Origin: Sodalis ligni
Lineage (GTDB): Bacteria > Pseudomonadota > Gammaproteobacteria > Enterobacterales > Enterobacteriaceae
DNA: 64,000 nucleotides
NCBI RefSeq assembly: GCF_016865525.2
Contig: NZ_CP075169.1
Coordinates: 4,216,337 to 4,280,336 of the forward strand
Reading direction: 5' to 3'
Below the pieces are notes generated by a model. The model ran no database searches. It had not been told where the DNA came from and saw only the letters and a list, made by a program, of their open reading frames with translations. A program made the translations under genes and the position numbers. Shown here one piece after another: positions 8,248 through 14,010 of this stretch (positions are counted from its first letter, which is position 1; the number at the start of each line of letters is the position of its first letter).

Positions 8248-8478
8248 CTATGACTCCTGTTGTTGTGGAACCCCGTCAGTAGAATTGGGGTAAAGGTCTG
8301 GGCGTAGCTCATGAGGAGTTACACCGGTTAAATGAAAAATCGGGAAGACGTGGTCTGATGGAATTACACCGTTGTAACGGTTCTTCCAGTGGCTTATTGC
8401 CATCGGTGAAAGTCCGAGTTTTTCGGCCAGCCGGCTGGCATTACCCGCTTTGCGTATGGCCTTATCTAATGCATTCAT
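8248..8478 (-). CDS. ydaS: YdaS/Cro-type HTH regulator
   Basis: A 76-residue Cro-like protein: AIRKAGNASRLAEKLGLSPMAISHWKNRYNG is a classical HTH, followed by IPSDHVFPIFHLTGVTPHELRPDLYP, the typical YdaS/Cro C-terminus. First gene of the leftward early operon, behind the PR-like promoter at 8506-8534. Likely competes with the divergent repressor for the TAAAC-N5-GTTTA operators. A GGAGTG ribosome site precedes ATG 8478. Confidence 0.85.
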   Translation of the reverse strand: MNALDKAIRKAGNASRLAEKLGLSPMAISHWKNRYNGVIPSDHVFPIFHLTGVTPHELRPDLYPNSTDGVPQQQES

Positions 8479-8505
8479 ACTTCACTCCCATGGGTAGACA
8501 TCGAG

Positions 8506-8534
8506 ATTAAACAATATGTTTATATAAATGTCAA
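8506..8534 (-). promoter_or_regulatory. PR-like early promoter for ydaS operon
   Basis: On the minus strand, -35 TTGACA (8529-8534), exactly 17 nt spacer, then -10 TTTAAT (8506-8511). Same layout and hexamers as the rightward promoter at 10178-10206. The operator TAAACATATTGTTTA (8508-8522) overlaps the -10 and spacer. Confidence 0.8.
8508..8522. promoter_or_regulatory. Repressor operator 1 (TAAAC-N5-GTTTA)
   Basis: A perfect 5+5 bp inverted repeat, TAAAC-aatat-GTTTA, overlapping the -10 of the leftward promoter. One of three copies of the same operator in the immunity region. Confidence 0.75.
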
Positions 8535-8555
8535 CTTTATGAGATTTCTACGATG

Positions 8556-8570
8556 TAAACTTTTGGTTTA
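8556..8570. promoter_or_regulatory. Repressor operator 2, upstream of the repressor gene
   Basis: TAAAC-ttttg-GTTTA, centre 48 bp from operator 1 and ending 10 bp before the repressor ATG. The position suggests autoregulation of the repressor. There is no good Shine-Dalgarno between operator and ATG, so the repressor mRNA may be leaderless or weakly translated. Confidence 0.7.
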
Positions 8571-8580
8571 AACTCACGGC

Positions 8581-8979
8581 ATGAAAGAAAATAATCACCA
8601 GACAGATCATCCGCAGATAAAGCGACTAAGCGAACTGATGGAGTTGAAGGGTATCTCTAAGGCTGAGATGGCCCGAATCGCTGGTGTCAGCCCGCAATCA
8701 GTCAACAATTGGTTCTCTCGAGGAACCGTTGGCAAAAGCTCAGTTCTGAAACTGTCTGATGCACTTGGTGTTTCTGTTGGCTGGCTGTTGGGTGAAGAGG
8801 TTGATGAAGAAAACGGCCTTAGGCCCCGCGAACTGAAAATGCTGGAACTCTTTCGCCAGCTACCTGACACTGAACAGGACCGCATGATCGATCTGTTCCA
8901 GCTCAGGTTAAAAGAACTGGATGAATATATGGAGAAATATCTGCGGGGACGGTATAAGCCGGTAGGCGATGAGTTATAG
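8581..8979 (+). CDS. RacR/CI-type prophage repressor (HTH XRE)
   Basis: A 132-residue repressor. The N-terminal XRE HTH (residues 12-70) reads LMELKGISKAEMARIAGVSPQSVNNWFSRG, followed by VLKLSDALGVSVGWLLGEE. The C-terminus (80-130) is a short helical dimerisation-like part with no LexA/CI peptidase Ser-Lys pair, so RecA-stimulated self-cleavage is not expected and induction must use another route. It faces ydaS divergently, as racR does in E. coli Rac. It likely binds the three TAAAC-N5-GTTTA operators at 8508, 8556 and 10190. Four small unknown genes follow on the same strand. Confidence 0.88.
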   Translation: MKENNHQTDHPQIKRLSELMELKGISKAEMARIAGVSPQSVNNWFSRGTVGKSSVLKLSDALGVSVGWLLGEEVDEENGLRPRELKMLELFRQLPDTEQDRMIDLFQLRLKELDEYMEKYLRGRYKPVGDEL

Positions 8980-9060
8980 TCATCGAGACCAAGATACGGC
9001 TGGTGAAGATGGGGATAGCGGGATTTTTAGGAAATGACAAACAAAATTTAGGGTAATAAA

Positions 9061-9384
9061 ATGAGCAAAGAGCTAAAATTAATGAAGAAATCAGATAATT
9101 TTATATCTGCTATTGTCGATTCAACGTTCACTATCCCAGCAAAAATGGGTGCCGAAACTTTCTGCACTATACATTTCGTCAAACACGTAATGGATCTCAA
9201 CTTGGATGACAAAGGTGACTTTGTTGGTAATGTTTCTTTAAATAAAGAAATCATCGCCTCAATGACACTAACAAGGTCTCATGCGGAAGAATTATCTAGC
9301 ATAATCACTGCCCAACTTGCCATCCTAGATGACGAAGTAGCAAAAGAGGCTCATAATGTACTCAATATATGGTCCTATTGGTAG
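9061..9384 (+). CDS. Unknown protein in rexAB position (cassette gene 1)
   Basis: A 107-residue protein, not recognised with confidence. It has a beta-rich N-terminal half (FTIPAKMGAETFCTIHFVKHVMDLNLDD) and a C-terminal helix LTRSHAEELSSIITAQLAIL, loosely like small DUF3467-type proteins. AT-rich compared with flanking phage genes. First of four genes on the repressor strand between the repressor and the PL-like promoter, where lambdoid phages keep lysogeny-expressed exclusion genes such as rexAB. Start 9061 follows TTAGGGTAATAAA, a weak ribosome site. Confidence 0.65.
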   Translation: MSKELKLMKKSDNFISAIVDSTFTIPAKMGAETFCTIHFVKHVMDLNLDDKGDFVGNVSLNKEIIASMTLTRSHAEELSSIITAQLAILDDEVAKEAHNVLNIWSYW

Positions 9385-9685
9385 CGCGGGAACGAAAAGT
9401 ATTATTGTTCCATTCAACATTAACCTCTATGCTGGCAGTGATCATAGAGCATCTGTTACCTCGGCTCACTCTAACGCTCAGACTGACCATTCAGTCGTTG
9501 TTACCAAGCACACAGGGGCATCAATGGATATGTTTTTCGTTCCGCCCGAACGCACTTCTGCTCAATTCAACTTTGATCTTGTAAGGATGAAAGCCCACGT
9601 TGAAAGTGACAATTTACAAATTCCTGATAACATTCATTCTGTTGAAGAACTCGATGCTTGGTTGATGGGGCTTGATCTTGAATGA
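9356..9685 (+). CDS. Unknown protein in rexAB position (cassette gene 2)
   Basis: A 109-residue protein of unknown family. Ser/Thr/His-rich through about residue 55, then MDMFFVPPERTSAQFNFDLVRMKAHV and an acidic C-terminal helix (SVEELDAWLMGLDLE). No membrane segment. It overlaps gene 1 by 29 nt (AAGAGG ribosome site 7 nt before ATG 9356) and is followed by an ATGA overlap with a 33-aa frame, so the cassette behaves as one translationally coupled unit. Confidence 0.6.
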   Translation: MYSIYGPIGSAGTKSIIVPFNINLYAGSDHRASVTSAHSNAQTDHSVVVTKHTGASMDMFFVPPERTSAQFNFDLVRMKAHVESDNLQIPDNIHSVEELDAWLMGLDLE

Positions 9686-9783
9686 TTGTCACGTTCGGCG
9701 TCTTGTTTGCAAAGGAACTACAAAATTTCCCACCCGAGGATAGGAAAAAATACTTATCTTTGTATCTCATGTTAGACATGTAG
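9682..9783 (+). CDS. 33-aa microprotein, cassette gene 3
   Basis: ATG 9682 overlaps the stop of cassette gene 2 (ATGA); the frame runs 33 codons to TAG 9781. The peptide has a short hydrophobic start (MIVTFGVLFAKEL) and a charged middle (PPEDRKKYLSLYLML). Too short for standard gene callers. Support is the coupling and the 2-nt gap to the next ATG at 9786. Confidence 0.4.
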   Translation: MIVTFGVLFAKELQNFPPEDRKKYLSLYLMLDM

Positions 9784-9785
9784 GA

Positions 9786-10046
9786 ATGGTTAATCTCGAG
9801 GGAAGAAATAAATCCTCTGAAGATGTAAGTAAAAATGACTTTAATTTCGTTTCAAAAGTTAAATATGCACAAATGTATTGTTTGTGGCATTACCATATCG
9901 GTATAAAATTTTACGATAAAACAAATAGATATGGTGATAGAACATCAGAATATGTATTGCATTATAGGAAAATAACTTCAGAAGAAATGAAGATAGTCGA
10001 TTTTCAGTGCATCCCCCTTTTCGACCACCAGGCGCTAGCTATTTAA
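9786..10046 (+). CDS. Unknown protein in rexAB position (cassette gene 4)
   Basis: An 86-residue Tyr/Lys-rich protein (YAQMYCLWHYHIGIKFYDKTNRYGDR ... EYVLHYRKITSEEM), strongly AT-rich, no recognised domain. Last gene of the cassette, followed 20 nt later by an intrinsic terminator. The composition marks it as a recent acquisition (phage moron). Function unknown; superinfection exclusion or anti-phage defence is the natural hypothesis from position only. Confidence 0.55.
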   Translation: MVNLEGRNKSSEDVSKNDFNFVSKVKYAQMYCLWHYHIGIKFYDKTNRYGDRTSEYVLHYRKITSEEMKIVDFQCIPLFDHQALAI

Positions 10047-10065
10047 TCTAACCCACACACATAAG

Positions 10066-10087
10066 CCCGCCCTCGCGCGGGTTTTTT
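10066..10087 (+). terminator. Intrinsic terminator ending the repressor/cassette operon
   Basis: Stem CCCGC/GCGGG with a 6-nt loop followed by six T (10082-10087), 20 nt after the 86-aa gene. It separates lysogenic-strand transcription from the PL-like promoter. Confidence 0.8.
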
Positions 10088-10177
10088 ATGCCTTAAATCC
10101 TCCCCCCACTTCATCCAGCCTATCTGCCGCCAGAAAAAGCGACTCTTGTCTTTCCATGCAAATTTAAACTCATTATG

Positions 10178-10206
10178 TTGACATTATTATAAACATTGTG
10201 TTTAAT
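10178..10206 (+). promoter_or_regulatory. PL-like early promoter with operator 3
   Basis: TTGACA (10178-10183), 17-nt spacer, TTTAAT (10201-10206): the same hexamers and spacing as the ydaS promoter. The operator TAAAC-attgt-GTTTA (10190-10204) covers the spacer and -10. Drives the rightward recombination operon starting at 10357. The remainder of 10088-10356 holds a leader of about 150 nt with no gene I can support. Confidence 0.8.
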
Positions 10207-10356
10207 AACTTTCAACGCAGTAACGAGTCATCCAGGCAGGACGCCCACGCAGTAGCTGCCGGCGGCACACGAACCACCGGATGAGATGGCAGACACAAAC
10301 GCGCAGCAGGTCAAAACAATGTTCCGCCAGCCGGGCGACAACGGCCAGAGGGGAAA

Positions 10357-10578
10357 ATGGCAAATTTTCTAATGCTCCATCAGTGCTGTGTCACTCATGA
10401 CGACGATTCGCTGGGCGGATCCCATATTGAACTGGAATGCATTTTTGTTAATGCCGATCTCATTGAAACCATCACAACCGGGATCAATTCGAATCTTCAA
10501 ATGGCGTCGGGGGAATGTTTGGAAGTGAAAGAGAAACCCGGCGAAATCATCGAACTAATCCATGGATCGCGGCCATGA
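10357..10578 (+). CDS. Small early phage protein, unknown
   Basis: A 73-residue protein, first gene after the PL-like promoter. The N-terminal half has Cys/His (MLHQCCVTHDDD) and strands around IELECIFVNADLIETI. There is a good ribosome site (AGAGGGG) before ATG 10357, and its stop overlaps the next start (ATGA). No family recognised. The position corresponds to small kil-like or host-takeover genes, but nothing in the sequence shows this. Confidence 0.65.
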   Translation: MANFLMLHQCCVTHDDDSLGGSHIELECIFVNADLIETITTGINSNLQMASGECLEVKEKPGEIIELIHGSRP

Positions 10579-10847
10579 GCAAACTCCGTTTTTTCGCATA
10601 TTGCCCAGACGATGGTTTTGATGTCTTCGAAACGGCTAAACAGGCAAAAGCCGCCGCTGAGCAATGGATTGATTCTTATCGCGGAGATGCCGTCGACGGC
10701 TGGTCGGAAGAAGTCGATCAGGTCTGCTGGGGCGAGATTAGAGAAAAGGCCACTCAAGTTGGCCGCCGTCCAGCAACCGAGGAAGACGCTACCTCTTGCG
10801 ATTACTTTTGCGACTACCAGCTTCAACGAGTGGGGAGAAGGTCATGA
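10575..10847 (+). CDS. Small phage protein with FAYxxDxG / DGW-VxW domain
   Basis: A 90-residue protein starting MSKLRFFAYCPDDGFDVF, start fixed by ATGA overlap with the previous gene (a longer frame from 10515 is not needed). The whole protein aligns with residues about 76-155 of the 419-aa protein at 15956: YFAY..DGG/DDGF, RGD..DGW, V.W....A.Q.G and VCDYDL/FCDYQL are shared. It is therefore a standalone copy of a domain also found fused to a MazG-like domain. Function unknown. Confidence 0.7.
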   Translation: MSKLRFFAYCPDDGFDVFETAKQAKAAAEQWIDSYRGDAVDGWSEEVDQVCWGEIREKATQVGRRPATEEDATSCDYFCDYQLQRVGRRS

Positions 10848-10939
10848 GCCGCAACGGCTGGCATTCCCTGTCCATTCTGATGCTCATCATGACAGTGGTT
10901 TATATCGCGCTGGGGATGATGGTCTGGTGGCTGAAATGA
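10844..10939 (+). CDS. 31-aa single-pass membrane microprotein
   Basis: ATG 10844 overlaps the previous stop (ATGA). The peptide is a short polar start (MSRNGWHS) plus one hydrophobic helix (LSILMLIMTVVYIALGMMVWWL) and a terminal Lys, so it likely inserts in the inner membrane. It is in turn ATGA-coupled to the next frame at 10936. Could be a kil-, holin-like or superinfection-exclusion peptide; unassigned. Confidence 0.6.
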   Translation: MSRNGWHSLSILMLIMTVVYIALGMMVWWLK

Positions 10940-11064
10940 AGGGCAAAGCGGCCATGGCCGCCGCTGCGCGCAACAAAGCGGTTATCGCCCGGTTTTTGGG
11001 TGATGAAAAAATGTGGCGAGAAGCGCTGGTCAAATTAGGCCAGGCGATGCGGAGAGTTCAATGA
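10936..11064 (+). CDS. 42-aa basic phage microprotein
   Basis: Starts at ATG 10936 (ATGA overlap) and reads MKGKAAMAAAARNKAVIARF ... WREALVKLGQAMRRVQ: Ala/Arg/Lys-rich and wholly helical. Its stop overlaps the ATG of the DUF1482 gene. Unknown function; supported by uninterrupted coupling on both sides. Confidence 0.55.
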   Translation: MKGKAAMAAAARNKAVIARFLGDEKMWREALVKLGQAMRRVQ

Positions 11065-11246
11065 ATACGTTATTCGCACTGGTTATCAGCATTTGCAGTA
11101 CGCATGGCGCCTGCACTGACGCTGTTGTCGATGTCTACCCGTCCGAGGCTGTTTGCCGGCAGGCGGCGTATGAGCAGCGCATTAATGGTGCCTGCTATCC
11201 GGTCGACGGCATTATGCATCAGATAGACGAGCAGCCGACCCAATAA
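11061..11246 (+). CDS. DUF1482-family phage protein
   Basis: A 61-residue protein beginning MNTLFALVISICSTHGACTD, then SEAVCRQAAYEQRI and GACYPVDGI. The pattern of four spaced Cys, with hydrophobic N-terminus and AC..VVDVYPSEA, matches the DUF1482 family of lambdoid prophages. The N-terminus resembles a short signal or anchor, so it is probably exported with disulfides. Start set by ATGA overlap with the previous gene. Role unknown. Confidence 0.75.
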   Translation: MNTLFALVISICSTHGACTDAVVDVYPSEAVCRQAAYEQRINGACYPVDGIMHQIDEQPTQ

Positions 11247-11252
11247 CGCAAA

Positions 11253-11270
11253 AACGCGCCGAAGCGCGTT
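11253..11270 (+). terminator. Hairpin after the DUF1482 gene
   Basis: Perfect 7-bp stem AACGCGC/GCGCGTT with tetraloop CGAA. The T tract after it is poor, so it may be an attenuator or RNA-processing hairpin rather than a full terminator. Confidence 0.5.
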
Positions 11271-11302
11271 CTTCCGCCGGTCAGCCGACCAAAGCTTTCC
11301 GG

Positions 11303-11325
11303 AATCGAGTTTTGACCAATAACCA
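11303..11325 (+). promoter_or_regulatory. Copy 3 of the TCGAG-TTGACC leader motif
   Basis: Reads TCGAGTTTTGACCAATAACC, 62 nt before the next ATG. Best match to the consensus shared by four copies in both early operons, always on the sense strand. Confidence 0.6.
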
Positions 11326-11386
11326 CACCCAAAGGCGCATTCACTGGCTAAGGGGATTCTACAACCTGTTGGAGGGAAATGCCACC

Positions 11387-11782
11387 ATGCAGCCATACCA
11401 AACATTAACCCGGGAACGCCTCGCAGAGCTGCCGACCGGCGCAAAGCTGAAGCTGGGCACGTACGTTGTCGAATTCATTCGCCGCGGCGCCATGCAGTTC
11501 CCGGACGGCCACGAAGAAACGTTCGTGGAGTACATCGACAGCCGGGGAATCGCCGGCAGCTTTGAAGAAAGCATTTTCCTGCAGTCCGCTACTGAGCACC
11601 TCGACGCCGTACGCTGCGCAAACTGCAACGCGCTGCGGGCGAAAGCGGATTGCATCACTCGCGTGATCGCGTTTTATCGCGATATCCGTTATGTCCAATT
11701 TTGCGCTGACAGCGATTGCGCAAAAAGCTATTTCGCTCGCCATCCCGGACAGGTCCCCACGCCGCGCCGGAGGATTTCATGA
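11387..11782 (+). CDS. Phage protein with putative zinc-binding cysteines
   Basis: A 131-residue protein. I chose ATG 11387 (MQPYQTLTRERLAELPTGAK), which has GGAGGG about 11 nt upstream; a frame extending to TTG 11312 would run into the leader motif. Residues about 70-120 contain CANCNALRAKADC and later CADSDC, four to five cysteines that could hold a metal. No family recognised. It ends in an ATGA overlap with the next small gene. Confidence 0.6.
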   Translation: MQPYQTLTRERLAELPTGAKLKLGTYVVEFIRRGAMQFPDGHEETFVEYIDSRGIAGSFEESIFLQSATEHLDAVRCANCNALRAKADCITRVIAFYRDIRYVQFCADSDCAKSYFARHPGQVPTPRRRIS

Positions 11783-11928
11783 ACAGCGATGTCATGGTGC
11801 TGATCGCCCTGCTCTGCCTGCGCAACAGCGTGACGCCACGGGAACTGGATGAGCTGGCGCACCAGCTCGCCGCATTCGATGCAATCAACGATGCCCGAAC
11901 CGGGAGGGAATATGTTGCGTGTAATTGA
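11779..11928 (+). CDS. 49-aa phage protein
   Basis: Starts at ATG 11779 overlapping the previous stop and reads MNSDVMVLIALLCLRNSVTP then ELDELAHQLAAFDAINDARTGREYVACN. The hydrophobic N-terminal helix and amphipathic second helix suggest membrane association. Its 3' end overlaps the exonuclease start (11912) by 17 nt. Unknown function. Confidence 0.5.
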   Translation: MNSDVMVLIALLCLRNSVTPRELDELAHQLAAFDAINDARTGREYVACN

Positions 11929-12571
11929 CACAGAAACGACCAGCCTTGAAGGCGGCGTGGTGGAAATTGCCAGCGTCGATATCGTAAATGGCGTCATCTG
12001 TAACCCGATGAGCGACCTGGTTAAGCCGCCTGAACCGATTTCGTTCGAGGCCATGGCCATTCACCATATCACCGAGGATATGGTAGAGAACGCCCCGCTA
12101 ATCAGCGATGTCATCGACCGGTACCTGGGCGCCGACGCGTACGTTGCTCACAATGCAAAATTTGACCGTTCTAAACTGCCGCAAATCGATGCGCCCTGGA
12201 TTTGCACCCAGAAGCTGGCCCGCAAGCTTTTCCCGGCCCACGCCAGCCATAGCAATCAGTACCTGCGATACAGCTTGGGCCTCAAGCCGGCGGTACCGGA
12301 AGGCCTGTATGCCCACCGCGCGCTCTATGACTGCTACGTCACGGCCGAACTGCTGATTTATATGGGCAGCCTGGCGAAGTGGACCATGCGCCAGATGCGC
12401 GAAATCTCCAACGCGCCATCCCTGCTGCATACCCTGCGGTTCGGCAAGCACAAGGGGAAGTCCTTCGACGAGATTGCCGTTATCGATCCGCAGTATCTGC
12501 GCTGGTTGCTGGGCTCCAGCGATCTAGACGAAGACCTGCAGTTCACCATTCGCCATTGGCTGGGGGCGTGA
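11912..12571 (+). CDS. DEDDh 3'-5' exonuclease, ExoX-like
   Basis: A 219-residue exonuclease of the DnaQ/ExoX type. Exo I: D6-x-E8 (VIDTETT). Exo II: HNAKFD at 80-85. Exo III: H135 and D140 (HRALYD). The C-terminus (FGKHKGKSFDEIAVIDPQYLRWLL) is the small GKxKG domain found in E. coli ExoX. Expected to degrade DNA 3'-5' in phage recombination or mismatch processing. ATG 11912 with GGAGGG five bases upstream is preferred over the frame start at 11849. Followed directly by an ATPase and an SSB-like gene. Confidence 0.88.
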   Translation: MLRVIDTETTSLEGGVVEIASVDIVNGVICNPMSDLVKPPEPISFEAMAIHHITEDMVENAPLISDVIDRYLGADAYVAHNAKFDRSKLPQIDAPWICTQKLARKLFPAHASHSNQYLRYSLGLKPAVPEGLYAHRALYDCYVTAELLIYMGSLAKWTMRQMREISNAPSLLHTLRFGKHKGKSFDEIAVIDPQYLRWLLGSSDLDEDLQFTIRHWLGA

Positions 12572-12572
12572 T

Positions 12573-13241
12573 ATGGGTACTCCCGTTTTAATCCTGGGTG
12601 ATTCCGGCGCCGGCAAAAGCTACAGCCTGCGCAATTTCAAACCGGATGAAGTGATCTTGCTGCAGTGCATACCCAAGATTTTGCCGTTCCGCGCCACCGG
12701 CTGGCACCTGCACGGAAAGCTGTTGCCGGATGGCACAAAGCAGCGCGGTAACGTTCTGCGTATGGATGACTGGGAACAGGTCCAGGACACCATCAACCGG
12801 ATGGTGCTTTCGAAGACACGCCAGGTCCTGATCATTGATGATTTCCAGACCGTCATGCAGCACGAAAATATGATGCGCGCTTACCAGACCGGATACGGGA
12901 AATTCACCGAAATGGCCGATCACATATGGCGAATCATCATGGCGGCTACGCAGCTGCCGGACGGATACCGGGTCTATTTCCTCGCCCACACAGAGGAGAC
13001 GGAAGGAAAGATCCGAATGAAAACGACCGGAAAAATGCTAAATGAAAAATTAACACCCGAGGGCTATTTCTCTATCGTCCTGCGCGCCATCAAGAAAGAC
13101 GGTAAGCACGTCTTTTTAATCAAGGGCGATGACAACGACACCGCCAAAGCACCGCCCGACCTGTTCCCGGGCATGACCGAAATCGACAACGATCTGAAAG
13201 CGGTCGATGTCGCCATCACTGAATTTATGACTGAACTGTGA
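12573..13241 (+). CDS. Phage P-loop ATPase (Sak4-like / AAA recombination ATPase)
   Basis: A 222-residue single-domain ATPase with Walker A GDSGAGKS (9-16), Walker B QVLIIDDFQ (84-92) and a later YRVYFLAHTEE strand with polar sensor residues. The short size and the SSB-like neighbour fit Sak4-type single-strand annealing/RecA-like recombinases, though other phage AAA ATPases share the motifs. It likely acts with the SSB-like protein (7 nt downstream) and ExoX-like nuclease in homologous recombination of phage DNA. Confidence 0.75.
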   Translation: MGTPVLILGDSGAGKSYSLRNFKPDEVILLQCIPKILPFRATGWHLHGKLLPDGTKQRGNVLRMDDWEQVQDTINRMVLSKTRQVLIIDDFQTVMQHENMMRAYQTGYGKFTEMADHIWRIIMAATQLPDGYRVYFLAHTEETEGKIRMKTTGKMLNEKLTPEGYFSIVLRAIKKDGKHVFLIKGDDNDTAKAPPDLFPGMTEIDNDLKAVDVAITEFMTEL

Positions 13242-13248
13242 GGAAACC

Positions 13249-13944
13249 ATGAATCAACCTATGAGCTTTGCTTGGAACCCCGAAGGCGCCGAAATGGCGA
13301 AGAAGGCCGGCGCCGCCAGTGGCATCAGCGAAACTGGCGCCTACGAAGGCACCATAACTTCCGCCATATATACGTTTGGCAAAGACGGAAGCCAATCGCA
13401 GGCGCTGGAATTGAGCTTCGACTCAAACGGTGCCAAGGCTAATTATCTGCGCATAAATTTTGTGGGTAAGGATGGTCAACCGACTTTTGGGATGGGGCTG
13501 ATTTACGCGCTGATGTGGGTCGTTCAGGTTAAAAACCTGCAACCCGTCCAAGTGCAGGGTGAGCAAGGTACTGAATGGACCTGCCCCAACATCATCGGTA
13601 AAAAGGCCGGTCTCTTCCTTCAGAAAACCCTCTACACCAAAAATGACGGTGCCGACGGCTACCGGTTTGAGATCCGTAACGTCTTCCAGCCCGGTACACG
13701 TCGCACGTACGCGGAACACTCCGAGAATGCGCCGGCGGAAGATATCGCCGCTCTCGAGGCTTCAATGAAAGACCGAGACGAACGGCTGAAAACTCCGCAG
13801 CACTCAGGCCCCCGCGGCAACGTTCAGGGCAATCCCTATGCTGCACAAAATGGAGTCCCGCAGTCGCGACTGCAGCAGGCCGCAAATCAGCACACGGCGG
13901 CCGCCGGGCAGATGTCTGAGTTCGACGACGATATTCCCTTTTAA
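13249..13944 (+). CDS. Phage SSB-like protein with acidic tail
   Basis: A 231-residue protein. The N-terminal part (25-155) is beta-rich and OB-like (YEGTITSAIYTF ... LELSFDSNGAKANYLRINFVGKDG). A Gln/Ala/Pro-rich flexible linker follows, and the end is EFDDDIPF, the acidic tip of bacterial SSB that recruits RecO, RecQ, ExoI and others. It therefore probably binds single-stranded DNA and uses or competes for host SSB-interacting proteins. Linked to the Sak4-like ATPase gene. Confidence 0.82.
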   Translation: MNQPMSFAWNPEGAEMAKKAGAASGISETGAYEGTITSAIYTFGKDGSQSQALELSFDSNGAKANYLRINFVGKDGQPTFGMGLIYALMWVVQVKNLQPVQVQGEQGTEWTCPNIIGKKAGLFLQKTLYTKNDGADGYRFEIRNVFQPGTRRTYAEHSENAPAEDIAALEASMKDRDERLKTPQHSGPRGNVQGNPYAAQNGVPQSRLQQAANQHTAAAGQMSEFDDDIPF

Positions 13945-13975
13945 CTTATTGATTTTAAAGTATTTAAATTGAATA

Positions 13976-13998
13976 AATCGAGTATTGACCAATAAACA
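13976..13998 (+). promoter_or_regulatory. Copy 4 of the TCGAG-TTGACC leader motif
   Basis: Reads TCGAGTATTGACCAATAAAC, ending 12 nt before the start of the RecE N-domain gene, so it overlaps the 5' leader. Confidence 0.6.
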
Positions 13999-14010
13999 TA
14001 GGAACACCAA

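Noticed and set aside
11312..11386. TTG start for the 131-aa Cys-rich phage protein
   Set aside because: It would begin inside the conserved leader motif; ATG 11387 has GGAGGG upstream.
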